Assembly: GCA_951213105.1 (NCBI GenBank)
Contig: OX578135.1
Location: forward strand, 162,843,250-162,907,249
Reading direction: 5' to 3'
Length of the DNA stretch: 64,000 nucleotides
From: Amaurobius ferox
Lineage: Eukaryota > Arthropoda > Arachnida > Araneae > Amaurobiidae
Shown here: in pieces, positions 23,328 to 35,335 of the stretch
Layout: every line of letters begins with the position of its first letter
How positions within the stretch are numbered: position 1 is the stretch's first letter
The notes under the pieces: model-generated
Databases searched by the model: none
Told to the model about the DNA's origin: nothing
What the model saw: only the letters and a program-made list of their open reading frames with translations
Position numbers and translations under genes: made by a program

Positions 23328-26034
23328 TTATTTTATGGTTTAGTATCTTAGCACAAATTTGTTCTTTAGTGAGTGAAAATATTATCGCAGAGTTACCATC
23401 TTGACACCATCCGAAAGATCAATGAATGTCCTTTCCAATGCTGTTTGATCTGAATTAGTAGGATAATTTCTTCATATTTTTTTTTAATATAAATCAAAAT
23501 TTACAGTTTTTATGTTATCTGATATGTATTGTCACATCCGAAAAATTAAGATTAGTACAATTCTACAGTTTTGCAAAAAGTTTCATATATATCCTAAGAT
23601 TCTAACAATAAAAAAAAAAAAAAAAAAAAAAAAAATTTCGATTTCATAAGTAATTTTGATTTTACTGATTGCAAAGCAAGAAACACATCTTCCGTGAAAG
23701 TTCCCATGTTTGACCTTTGTACTAGAGATTTTACTATGCATGCCCACCTGGGAAAGTTTAAGCCACACTTCATCTCTCTTTATTGCTCCTTTTAATTATT
23801 TATTTACTTTTGTGGAGAGTATGTTATTCCATGCGGTTGTGTGGAAATTTTGTGGAGTGGTGCTCTTTTGAACCTAAATTAAGGATTTTGAATTTCGTGG
23901 TAATTTGGATTGAAACTGATTTCGTGATTTAGAAACTTAATGATATTATTTAAGTAGCAGATGCTTATTTAGAATCCGGACAATGCCGGGTAATTTGTTC
24001 TAGTATACATATATAAAATATATACATATATAAATATGCTGAAAATTGCTTAAATCAATTTTATTTCAAAAGATATTTAAGATTATGTTTTTCTATATAA
24101 TATCATTCCCAACCAATACAATTCTTGTATGGGTACCCAACAATTTTATTTTAAGTCACACATGACCAAGAATGCTGTGATAGATGAAAATTAATTTTTA
24201 CTTTTTAGTGCATTTTACTAAAGCTGTGTAACTTGGACATCAAGTCTTTTCATTTTATCTAACATTATTTTGTGTATATATTGGGCAGTAGATTTTTTGG
24301 ATGCAGTGGGTAAATGCAATTTAAAAAGAAATTTAAATACTACAATTTTATAAAACTATTGTTTTTTTCTTGTAAGCTTTAAATTGCTAAGAAATTTCCT
24401 TTAAAATAAAAAGTTACAAAAAATTAATCTTTTAAAGTAACTTATGGCAATAATTGAAAATTGCTTTCAGTGAATAAAAGTTGCATTTAGTGTTCGAGTA
24501 AGCAAAATGTAACAAAAATCCAGTGACCAGTGTACCTTGAATTGAAATTGATTCCTCTATGGCAAAGTTTGAAAGTATAATACAAACATTCATAAGCCTG
24601 AATTATCTGATGCATCTATAAACAAGAAAAATGTCAAACATATTTGCATATGTTCAATAAAAATGAAAAATACCCATATACACAAATGTTAGCAGAAAAT
24701 TTGCTACAGATTTAATTATACAATTTCAAAACAGAAACAAATTTATTAGAATAAACAATATAAATCCAAATTTAATTATTGGTTGTAAATTTGCTCAATT
24801 ATTTAAAAAACAACATAATTAACTTATGTTTTTATTTTTTGAAAACAATTCAATGTCCACATATCCAGATTAGAAGCTTTTTCATTTAAATAAAATATGT
24901 CACCTGCAAAAAATCTATATACTGACATTTTCTTAGAAAAAAAAAAAGACAAGTTCGGTAAAAAAAGCTTCATTTACTAATTGTTTGAACACTACTAACT
25001 AAATGGCTTAAGAATTTTCAAATTTGGCTATTAAATCCTTATCACATACAAATTATTATGGCTAATATCTTAAATGTGTTAACAAATTGTATTGTAAAAT
25101 AATAAATAGTAGACACTTAAATGTAATAAGACTTTCATTATAGCAACCTTGAAAGGGCTGTAGGCATGTTATATCAAACATTCATCTTGCGATTTTCTCA
25201 AGACTGAGGGGCAGTGTTCGAAATTAGCAGTCGTTAGTCGAATTTATGACGAGAAATTTCAATTTGACGCCTAACAATGCTATTGTTAAATATCGGTCTT
25301 CCCTTTCCATTTGACTAAATTAGGATCCCTGGTAGAAGACTGGACAGCGGTCGAAAAAAAAAAAAAAGCGGCATTTTATACATGCCCACAGTGATAATTC
25401 TGCAAGTGATACACAGACAGTAAAATCCCCCCCTATTCAGAGAAGGAAACATTGGGATCTTTGTCATACTTCATCGCAATACCACCCTTCAAGACCTGAA
25501 ATTGCGCTTCTGAAGTATTTGTTTGCTTTATCCTCAGACATTCCGATGTCCGAGACTCCGGTTATTTAACGAGTTTCTATTGCTCCCCTCTCCTTTATTC
25601 CCTTGTAGATCTACGTATCCCACTTGGAAGAAAAGGGAGTGATCCTGCAGAGTCTTTACACTCTAATTGTTTACTATTATAGAACACACTGCGTTCCAGA
25701 TTAAATCATTCCAGCAGTTTGCAAATTTGGTTAGCTAATATTTTGTTATCAGACATAGAAAATGACGTTTTTATAGCTGCCAAATGTTCCGATTTTTATG
25801 CACTGTTCCGTTTTTTCAGTCTTGTTCCGGGAATTAGATTTGGATCCACAGTAGTCAGATTTTTCTTTTCCATAACATTTATATTTTATTGTATGCAAAT
25901 CTGCATAAGCGCATGTATCTACAAGTCATGAAATCAGAAGTAGGTCACGAAATGAGAAATAAGATCGAGGTTTACCTGTTTTTTCATCTAAAAATCTGTT
26001 TCCACGTGATTACGTCTGTTTCTAATTAATGTGG
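23328..26034. other. Non-genic stretch between repeats
   Basis: No gene was recognised on either strand. A run of about 28 A lies at 23609-23635. The block 25420-25700 is less AT-rich and lacks obvious repeats, but has no family match. It could contain a short downstream synergin exon or a regulatory region; I cannot support either. Confidence 0.35.
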
Positions 26035-26530
26035 AAGAAACACATTTGCATCGACTAAAGTTTTTATGATTATTTCGTGTTATATACAAGAAAACTATTT
26101 TTCAGATGTATTATTAAAGAAATGAAGAGCTATATTGCACGAGTACCAGGTACTGCGATAAACGGCATTTGTCCGCGATCTTCTTTATATTTCGTTTTAT
26201 TGTGAAAATACTTTTCCACTTCTGCCATTTGTTTGCATCACCTAAAATGTTTGTAATTATTTCGTATATACTATATTATACAGAAAAACTATTTTCAAGC
26301 GTATTTTTAATGGCATGAAAGGATATTTTGCAGTAGTATCGCGATAAATGGCATTTGTGCGCGATCCTCTATATTTTGAAGTATTTTTCCACTGTTGCAA
26401 TTTGTTTGCATTGTTTAAAACGTTTGTAATTATTTTGTATATTATATAGAAAAACTATTTTTCAAACATATTATTAATGAAATAGAATGCTATTTTGCAG
26501 GAGAATGGGGATAAATGGTATCAGTGAGTG
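26035..26530. repeat. Diverged tandem repeat, about 175-bp unit, three copies
   Basis: Three successive units share TTTGTAATTATTTCGTATA, GAAAAACTATTTTTCA, the TATTTTGCAG..GCGATAAATGGCATTTGT block and GCGCGATC. A more degraded fourth copy lies at about 27175-27340 (CATTTTTGCAATTTGTTTAC). They are non-coding. Confidence 0.7.
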
Positions 26531-26639
26531 ATTTTTCCTCGTGCAATATGTTCCTATCTTTCTTCCTGGTAGGTTGGCATCTATGCATTTTTTATATCAA
26601 TCCCTGAAATTAATGTGATTCATACTTTTTTTTTAATAT

Positions 26640-26785
26640 TACCCAGGCTGTCTAGCTCACCCAAAGGGTGTAGAAAGCCCAGACCACACGACCAACCCAT
26701 AGGCTAATGGTAGCTTTCTGTGTGGCCGGCACCCAAAGGGTGTAGAGCAAAGCAAAGTAGACTCACTACCACCCAAAGGGTGTAG
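26640..26785 (-). repeat. Structured module related in fold to the SINE tail
   Basis: Read on the minus strand this holds three CACCC-TTT-GGGTG hairpins (plus-strand positions 26770-26782, 26730-26742 and 26658-26670). Between the last two is the fold GGCCACAC...ACCA..CC..GG..TGGT..GTGTGGTC at 26682-26727. The arrangement matches the SINE tail hairpin of 11427-11473, but the paired bases differ on both sides. It is probably the 3' end of a SINE or LINE. No body of the 9.8-kb SINE is attached. Confidence 0.6.
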
Positions 26786-29129
26786 ATGAATTTCAAGGGT
26801 ATGATTTATATTTTGTCAAAGCGACAAGAAAAAGAGTAGCAACTATAAAACAAAACCTTATTATTGACTTGCAAATACTGAACCCTAGCTGCCAACTCTG
26901 CATTTCTTCGTGAAGCTCCGATATTTGAATTGACTGCTGATCTCCGGACAAATATGCAAATTCAATACCCCCCCCCTATTTTAAACTTTTAAGATGAATA
27001 TAGTAAACAGATTTTAAAATGAAATTCCATACTTTGACGAAATTGGCTACAAAAAGTGACTAAATTTCGCTCCAGATTCCCTTATAATATTTTAATTTTA
27101 AATGTGTTTAATTCTTATATTTGTAAGTAATATGAGAAAGATTATATGGAAATGTCACTAAAATGTGCATTTATTCGTGATTATCGGTTTATCCCATTTT
27201 ATTATCACATATTTTCCATTTTTGCAATTTGTTTACATCAACTAAAACTTTTATATTAATTGCTATTTTAACGCAAGAAAATTAACTGTCAAGCATGCAG
27301 TGAAGGGGTATTGGGGCAATGATTATACAAGATGGCCATAATTGAAAATTGTTAAATAGAAGGTTTTTTTTAATATGTTGTTTATATGTCCTTTTTGCCA
27401 AGTAAAAACAAATTAGCAAATTTTTCTATTTATTTTCTCTTGGGTTTCTTTATCAGTTTATTTTAAATTTTAAAGAAATTTAAAACATTTTTAATACAAA
27501 AATCTGAACTATTCTTTGTTTATATCTTTAACAAAAATGGACATTTAAAAAATAGTCGTTATTGTTAGAGATGTAAAAATGGCAACTAGCCGTGCCTATT
27601 TGGCATCTAGAGTCAAAACTATAGGCGTCAAATGATGCCTAGTTTAAATTTTTAATTTCTAACACTGCTGAGGGGAGATGGAAATGCCGATTTTCACACA
27701 TTATAATTTTTGTACTTTCAGAAAAAAAAATTCACTTAAGAAGCTGTGGTGTAGTCTTTAATCATCGCACGTGCGGAGCTGACCCAATGAGTAAAGAAAC
27801 TGTGCTTAATGAGTAGTATCAAGTGAAGTATAAAGTATCATGTAAATAAAAATGTCAGGAAGCAAATACTGGGTCGATGATGATGGTCCAGCCTCACAAC
27901 CTTGAAACTTAAGAAAACCTACCTGCATGATAAAAACACTTTCTATTGTTCCTTCAAAAACTAATTGTCATGAAGTATTTGACGTTCTGAGAGCAATTAA
28001 AATGTTGATATTTAACAGCCTCCAGGGGTAAGGATACATTCCTGGGCAGAAACAAAGCTGTTGTAGCTTAACTTAACTTCAATGGGAATTTCTAACAAAA
28101 GCACCCTTTTCTGTTGCTTAGGGATGGCCAACAATGCAGTTTAAGTCTATTAATCAATGTTCCATAAGGTTTCTGTAAAGAGATTTCTACCTTTTTGTTG
28201 TTGTTATATTGACAGTAAAATAACATTACATCTATAGAAAAACTGCCAGGGCATTCAAAATTGCTCATTATATTGCAGAGAGTTGCTAAATCGAGAGTTG
28301 CTATAAGAGAAGTCTATTCTAATATCAAATTTAGTCATACATATATAATGAAGCCTAAACTATTATCTTTTGTATTAACTGTACTACTATCTTTTTTGTA
28401 TTTAACTGCATAACTGCACTACTATCAATTTCTAAAAATTATCATTATTCCCCCAAACAGAATATTATCAAAATTTTAAATTATGAAACAAAAATTTCCA
28501 ACTCCATCTAGTTCTAGTTTTCTTTACATAAATTTTCTGAATATATATATATATAAAATTTCTAGTCAATATATTCATTCTTGAATTATTACATCCATAC
28601 TTAAGACACACATATACACATTGCTCTAAAAGTGTCTAAAATATGCACTCAAAAGGTTTAAATACATGTATTTTTGACAAAATTTTAAATTAAATAATTG
28701 TAAAAAACACTGCTTTCTGTATACTATAATATGAGAAGGTAAAATAGTATCAAAAGACATCTGCCATTAGAGAAGATTTTATTCAAACTATTTAAAAAAG
28801 CTTTTCAAGCCTCTATAGGTTTATACACAGCCAGCAGAAAATTATTGTTCTAGACTAACTTTAATAAATTCTTTGTCTGCATATATTTTGAAAAATTAAG
28901 CATTTGTAAATGAGCTTCATTTTTTAATGAATTTGCAGCAACTGCTTCAGCTTAAGAGTTAACTTTTAATACTCATTACAATATTATAATATATTTGTTC
29001 ACAACATTTGTGATAGCCCTTATAAAATATCTATTAAAAATATCTTAACAAAATATCTGTGTGCAAGCTTTACATATAAAATGAAAAGGAAAATATAATG
29101 CATTTTTAAATTAAATACAGTTTTGATAC
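26786..29129. other. Downstream intron or intergenic DNA
   Basis: No gene was recognised. The synergin exon at 29130-29368 ends in a donor, so this stretch should be intron of that gene on the minus strand. I looked for short exons rich in D and F codons (typical of the synergin C-terminal half) and found none I could defend. Confidence 0.4.
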
Positions 29130-29368
29130 CTGTGCAATGGCTATAAGGGCTAAAGCTGCAAACATCTCTTCGACAGTCAACTGTCCAGAGGCCGACTCAT
29201 TGACCAACTCCCAAATTTGGCCAAGCAACTCACGGGATAAACCAGAGGACATGAGAATAGGAAAAAGTAAGTTAGTGTCAGGTGGATGTGCATCATTGTT
29301 TGTAACAATAGCCTGGACTTTTCTGTACAAGTCATGCACTTTTTCTTTCTCACACCAACTTGGAAAAC
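29130..29368 (-). CDS. SYNRG: Synergin gamma, EH-domain exon
   Basis: This exon encodes the Eps15-homology domain of synergin gamma, a partner of the AP-1 clathrin adaptor at the trans-Golgi network and endosomes. The translation contains FPSWCEKEKVHDLYRKV, TNLLFPILMSSGLSRE, LGQIWELVNESASGQL and the TVEEMFAALALIAIAQ end. These match the animal synergin-gamma EH domain (PILMSSGL-RE-LGQIW-L-N signature) far better than other EH proteins. The acceptor is CTTCTATAG|G after a pyrimidine tract and the donor is CACAG|GTATC. The exon enters in phase 1 and leaves in phase 0. The previous recognised exon leaves in phase 2, so a short exon is missing or the AG ten bases downstream (start 29358) is used. 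Confidence 0.87.
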
Positions 29369-30910
29369 CTATAGAAGAAAAAAAAGATTGGAATGAGTTT
29401 TATCTTAAATACCACACAGAACATTATAATTTAAAAAAGCATCACATTTTTAAATTTATTACTTCTGCATAACATTAAAAAATCTATCTTAAATTAAAAT
29501 TATATTTTTAAGATATCAGAAGTGAGGATTTTAATACAACTTTCAGATTAACAGGTCAATGATATTGTACTCTACAGATTATTCATGATTGCAAAATGTT
29601 ATTGTAAAATGTGTTACAGTGGTGTTATGTTATTTAGATAGAATTTTGCAGTATTTTTCTCAGCATGCTTAAATATAGACTAATTCTACATAATTGACTA
29701 CAGTATAATTACACAGAAAATGACCAAAGCATCAGAATAGTAAAAAATGCACCTTTGTAGAACAGTGAGAAGGAGATACCTATATAAAATAATTAATATG
29801 ATTCCTAGAAACTATTTATACGAGTGCAAGTTCATGAATTGCATACAGTTAAGCAGATTGGGGTTAATAAATACCATTTTCATACTTGAACATATTTTTT
29901 CAAATTATAGCTTTTATGCATATGTAACAACGATCTTTTCATAGAAACTATAGGAATTAAAATTTTTTTCAAATCATGCAACTCATAGATAGACATCATT
30001 CTGAAAAAGTTTAACATATTCAAAAGGCAAAATGTTTATTTAATAGCCTTAAAGTATGTATTGTGGTCAAAATTCTGAATTTAAAATTTTTTATATTGTA
30101 ATTTGTATGCAAAATCAAAAATATATTTTGGGTTCTAAGGTGACATACCAAACACCCAAGCTGAAGCCCTGATTCTTTTTAGCACCAAAATAACTTTAAA
30201 ATGGGGCAAATTCTGTATCTTCTATTATCTTTAAATGACTTGTTTATACAGTGGAAACTAAATAACAAACTCTTAAGTGACCATCAAAACATCCAAGGGC
30301 TTGAAATTAATGGTGGTTCACTGGTCTGAGACCACAAAAATACCCAACAAACTAGCAAAGAAATAAGTTATACTGGTCTGTTGGACCAGTAACAAATTAA
30401 GTTACAATTAAATAAGCTTTGCTTATATTTTTTAGCAATATATATTTTTATACAATCGAATTACAATTTTTATAAAGCTTCATTTGTTATTAAGGTATCA
30501 TTCATTTTTAATTAAGGTATTTAAGAAAATCAAAATATAATATTCCTTAAGTAATTCCTTTTATTTTGCAGATGTTAAATATTTTTTTAAATACCATATA
30601 CAAATCAGTTGTAAAGGTTATGGACCAGTGGCTGAATTTTTCTAATTACTAACCCTGCATCCACTAAAAAAGAAACATTGACATCTGCATGTACATACCT
30701 AAATTTTTATTTTACAATACATTCATAAATCAATAAAAAGTTTCACTACATGTGCTTCTGTCTGAAGTAATCAGTTATTTTCTGTTACTTATATTTGCAA
30801 AAAATATTTTTGAAAGAGCAAAGCTTGTTCAAAAGAAGATTATTATCTATCTGTTACAGGTGCATGCATCATACAAAAAACATAGTGCAAAATTTATGTT
30901 AAAAAACTAC
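29369..30910 (-). other. Synergin intron upstream of the EH exon
   Basis: An intron of about 1.5 kb by the neighbouring exons. It is AT-rich with no transposon core. A candidate microexon at 30149-30168 would correct the phase conflict between the flanking exons. Confidence 0.5.
30149..30168 (-). CDS. SYNRG: Candidate 20-nt synergin microexon
   Basis: On the minus strand AATCAG|GGCTTCAG begins the segment and TTTG|GTATGT ends it with a strong donor. Twenty bases convert the phase 2 end of the 30911-31103 exon into the phase 1 entry of the EH exon and add about seven codons (ASAWVF in the middle). An AG six bases earlier gives an in-frame 26-nt version. The upstream pyrimidine tract is poor, so this is a proposal based on phase and donor only. 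Confidence 0.3.
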
Positions 30911-31103
30911 TTGCGTTGTTTTGGCAAAGTAAAAACATCATCAAGGCCTTGAGTGTTTCGCCAGTCTCTGGCCTTCTCACTTGCAGCAAATGTACTTCCA
31001 TGACAAGAGGAGGGTATAATTTCTTTGACAGAAGGTTTATTAAATTTCACAGCCTTAGAAGGAGCACTTAAATTAGAACACTCAAGCATCATCGAATCAA
31101 GTT
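30911..31103 (-). CDS. SYNRG: Synergin gamma, internal exon before the EH domain
   Basis: The acceptor is TTTCTTTCTTTTAG|AACTTG and the donor CGCAA|GTAGTT. Entry in phase 1 joins exactly to the phase 1 end of the 40928-41086 exon (K-E junction). It encodes about 64 residues, including LDSMMLECSNLSAPSK, VKEIIPSSCHGSTF and ARDWRNTQGLDDVFTLP. This is low-complexity linker, as expected between the N-terminal coiled part and the EH domain of synergin. Assignment rests on position, splice sites and phase; the sequence itself is not diagnostic. The exon leaves in phase 2. Confidence 0.65.
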
Positions 31104-31969
31104 CTAAAAGAAAGAAACTGAAAGTCATTAAGTCATTTAAAAGAAAAGCAAAAGCATTCATAGGTATAAAAGTATTTTAAAATTATGAATGCAAATATAT
31201 ATCCACTACAAACAAAAAATTGCTAAAAATTAAAACAATATCTTTCTATAATAATAATAATAATAAAAAAAAAAAAACTTGTAAAACTTTTCTGTAAAGG
31301 TTGAATCTATAGCATTCTGATTCACTCTGATTCTATGACATAAAATTATTTAAAATTTTGCATAATGGTTTAAAATACTGTGCCGTATATCCAATTTTGA
31401 TCACAATCAGATTTCTTATTTTTAATGCAATGAAGTGAAAATTTCATTTGTGCTTTGTTATAATGATAATTGAAGACTCACAGCGATGTAAAGTGAATAG
31501 ATCTCATAAATTAATTTCTTATTTCAACAATGATTTAAAAAATAGATTTTATATGAGTTGCCAACAAAATAAAATAATCTTTAAATAATTTTTAAATGAA
31601 TGACTGTAAACAAATAAGCATTTATGTAAAATAAAAAATATGATATTAATTAGTACAGATGTAATAGTAATTAGCACATTATGTGGTCTTTTGAAGACAT
31701 ATATATTTATAGGTGCATTAATAACCACACCATGGAAAATACTTTATGGTGACGATTAAATCTAAATTGATAAAAACTTTAAAATGTTACACAAATCGAA
31801 TGAAAATAAATCTGTTAGTTAAAGTGTAAACATTCATCCAGGTTATGTGTCTGTTTAAAACTACAAATCTCCTGGCTCAAATGAAAGGTAAATGCACCAT
31901 CTTATTTCTAAATATTTCATGCTTAAAAATGAATAGTTGAAAAATATGAAGATTGTGATATATACAGAG

Positions 31970-32668
31970 TGTCCAGTGTTATCGGTGCCCCATGGCTATT
32001 TCCTCAACCGTTAGCCACAGAGATACACTTCCGATTGCAAAAATGTTTTAAATTTTAAAATCTATTATCTTAGAAAGTTTAAATCAATAAATGCATTTCT
32101 GAAAGAAATACAAAATATACAGTCCCCCAGTCCTACCAATTAAATTTAGAAAAATCATCCTTATACAATTTTATCCAAAATAAAAAAAAATCATCCTTTT
32201 GTGACCAAAATTGACTGAAATATAGCTGTTTAACGTTGGAGCACTTTTTGTGCTGAGAAATGGTCAATATGGTCCCTGATTGGTTGGTTGCCTGAAGAAA
32301 TGATGAATATGGTCCCTGATTGGTTGGTTGCCTGAAACAGGGCATTTTTATGCATGGAAAAGCGACTTAAGTCATAAAGTTTAATGCTTCATAACTCGGT
32401 AAATTTTGGTCGTAAAAGGAAGATTTTTATTTTATTTTGCATGAAATTGCATGAGGATGATTTTCCTAAATATAATTGGTAGGACTGGGGGTCCGTATAG
32501 AAATTTATATTTCATATTTCTTTCAGAAATGTGTTTATAGATTCAAACTGTCTCTAAGATAATAATTTTAAAATTTAAAACATTTTTGCAATTGGAAGTA
32601 TATCTCTGTGACTAACGGTTGAGGAAATAGCCATTGGGCACCGATAGCACTGGACACCCTGTATATCA
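31970..32668. mobile_element. Foldback MITE with arms of about 200 bp
   Basis: The left arm (about 31970-32165) begins ACAGAGTGTCCAGTGTTATC. The right arm (about 32456-32665) ends AGCACTGGACACCCTGTATA. They are inverted copies through CCTCAACCGTTAGCCACAGA and CCAGTCCTACCAATTAAAT. TATA borders and the ACAGGGTGTCC terminus fit a Tc1/mariner-type MITE. The centre holds a direct repeat of ATGGTCCCTGATTGGTTGGT (about 32270-32340). There is no coding capacity. Confidence 0.75.
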
Positions 32669-32898
32669 TAAATACCTAAATACTTGACAAACACAAAATT
32701 GGTTTGCTACTATTTTTCACAACAATGATTGAAATTGTAAAGTCTGGTAATCACTGAGTCATAAATAATTATTTAAACATTTAGAAAAACTTAGAAAACA
32801 AATGCAGTTTGATAAACAAAATATTTCAAATAAAACAAAAGGATTTTAAATTAGAAAAAGTAAATCAAAACCATATAAGAATTTAAATATTCACATTA

Positions 32899-34689
32899 TC
32901 TATATAAATAAAATTGAAAAATCTGTCTGTCCTAACATTACGGGAGAATAGCTGAACCGAATTTGATGAAATTTTGTAGGTAGCCTTGAAACAGCCCCAC
33001 TTAAAATTTAGTCCATGTTTCGAATTTTTACGACCAGGGGTTCTCGAGATATTAATGAAAAACAAAACTTTCATTTGTCTCAGCATTACAGGAGAACGGC
33101 TGAACCGAATTTAATGAAATTTTGTGGGTAGCCTTGAAATAGCCCCACTTAAATTTTAGTCCATGTTTCTAGTTTCTAAGACCAAGGGTTGTTGAGATAT
33201 TAATGAAAAACAAAACTTTTTCCTAGGGGTTCTACTCTCTAATTCACTGGTTCCTCCAAACGAAAAAGGTTGGAAATCACTGGTTTAAAATATGAAATTG
33301 AATTAAAACTATATATCTGAGTTTGGTGGGAATTTATTGCACTAATCAGTCACTTTTTGGAAACATGAATTGGTTGAAAATATGAATGTTTGAAACATGA
33401 TATTAAATGGAAACTCTATCACCATGGTTTATTTTTCACTCAATAATGAAAAGTATTAAGAAATCAAAATAGTTATGTAATTATCAGCATTTTATGAGGA
33501 AGATTCTATCTTATATCATGTTGTTCAGCAACGCAATTAAATTAAATGTGTTTGTTAATTTTTATTATTATTTTTTCAATTTGAATAATAAATAAATGGA
33601 TATAAAAATATATCTTATAAATTAACGGTTTGATCTTTCATAGAGGTAGCATAATTCAGACGATATATTTCCCACCAATTTATTTGAAGAAAATGATATC
33701 ATGTCACTTAGCAACGGATTTAGATTCAATATGTTTATGCGGCAGACGAATTTTATTAAATTTTTTCTGATTTGAATAATAAAGATATGTATATAAAATA
33801 AATTTCATTCACATTGTATTTTTGACTGGATAACATCAATTATGGTCTTCAGGTTTAAACATTATTATTATTGATATTTTAAGGGATTATTGATTTAGGG
33901 ATTATTGATATTTTCAAGTTATTATGCCATTGTTTTATTATGATAAAAATTGTTGAAACTGATATACTGTACATTGTAGGAGTAATCTTCTACAAATGCA
34001 CAGGTATATCTTCTAATCTACGAGAATATAAGTAGTACAGGTATATTGCCATGTATTGGAATCAATTACGGCCTTCTGGTATAAAGATTATGGGGTTTAT
34101 TGATATGTTCAATTTATTACGTCATCTGTTTTATTTTGGAAAAGACTTTTGATATTCATATTGTAATACAGGTAATCTTCTACTAACACACGAACATATT
34201 TTCTAATCTACGACATTATAAGTAGTACGGGTATATCTTCCCATATAATTTTAGCACTTTCATTTTGGCATATATTGGAATCAATTACTGCCTTCAGGTT
34301 TAAAGTTTATGGTTTATTAATATTTTCAATTTATACATGTAATTACTAATACAGAGTATATCTTCTAATATTCATGTATATACGTAGTACCGGCCCCATA
34401 CAATTTTAACGCTTTTATTTTGCATATATTGATTCAATTTTATATTTTTTGTAAATCTGCTTACAAACAGGGCCAGGATGTTTTATTTTTCAGATCTTCC
34501 CAAGAAGATAATTTTGTATAGCGAGAATAGAGATTCTTAAACTTCTTTTTAGGAGCATTAAATTAAATATTTTAGCAGAATATTTTGATTAACAATGTCA
34601 TTTAGTATACTATAGGAATTTGCACATGATTGAGAATTTTAAGTTTTTTTATATTATATACTCCTTACGAAGAATGGGTATGCTGCTAG
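32899..34689 (+). mobile_element. Candidate non-autonomous Helitron
   Basis: The 5' end A|TCTATATAAATAAAATTG at 32899 and the 3' end GCTGCTAG|T at 34689 sit between an A and a T, as Helitrons require. A weak hairpin (TACTC..GGGTA) lies just before the 3' CTAG. The first 350 bp hold two direct repeats of GGAGAATAGCTGAACCGAAT type (32940 and 33090). The rest is AT-rich. No helicase is present. The 3' hairpin is poor, so the boundary is tentative. Confidence 0.4.
33830..34440. repeat. Degenerate tandem repeat, about 200-bp unit
   Basis: Successive units share GGAATCAATTA..GCCTTC..GGTTTAAAG, TTCTAATCTACGA and ATAAGTAGTACGGGTATAT. About three to four diverged copies lie inside the Helitron candidate. 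Non-coding. Confidence 0.55.
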
Positions 34690-34721
34690 TATAAAATATG
34701 CATAATTGCCAACATTATGAA

Positions 34722-35335
34722 ATTAACTGGAGTGTGACTCAACACTACTTTCTGATACCAGAATCCATTTTTAAGTAGCTTGTGAAGTTAGTTTTTTTTT
34801 CAAATTTTATAAGAAAAAAATTTGTATCATTAGACCAAATGATTACAATTATAGTGTGCTACCTCTCAATTTAAAGGTCTTGAAAAATCTTTTGACTGAT
34901 ACCATACTTGACAATGTACCCCACCCCCAGGAGAGAGGGTAACTTGCCCCCAAGGGGGACTGATGACCACAAAAATTGTTTTGCTACTATTCTTCCCAAC
35001 AATGATTGAAAGTCTGAAGTCTCGTAATCATTGAGCCATAAATAACCCCTTCTATGCATGATTATGTAAAATGTTGTCCTATGCTGCCATGTTAAAAAAA
35101 TATAAAATTTCGAAAAAAAAAATTCTATCCAGTTCTAGATTTTTTTATAACAAAGCCGAATATAAAGTTTCATGAAAATTCATTAACATTTATGGCAAGT
35201 ATTGTGTACAAAAACAATCAACCACAGACAGATGGACATCACTCTAAAATCAGTCGAAACATGCTCAAGAGGTCCTGAAACATATATTGGCATCAAAATC
35301 TTGATTTTTGAAAATTTTCAAAAAAAACCCCAACA
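34722..35335 (-). repeat. Dispersed repeat family B, copy 1
   Basis: This segment is an inverted, diverged copy of 51955-52630. Shared landmarks are the ATACCAGAATCCAT start, the TAATCATTGAGCCATAAATA block, CCATGTTAAAAAAATATAAA and GGTCCTGAAACATATATTGG. A shorter fragment lies at about 32690-32760. Non-coding and of unknown class. Confidence 0.6.
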
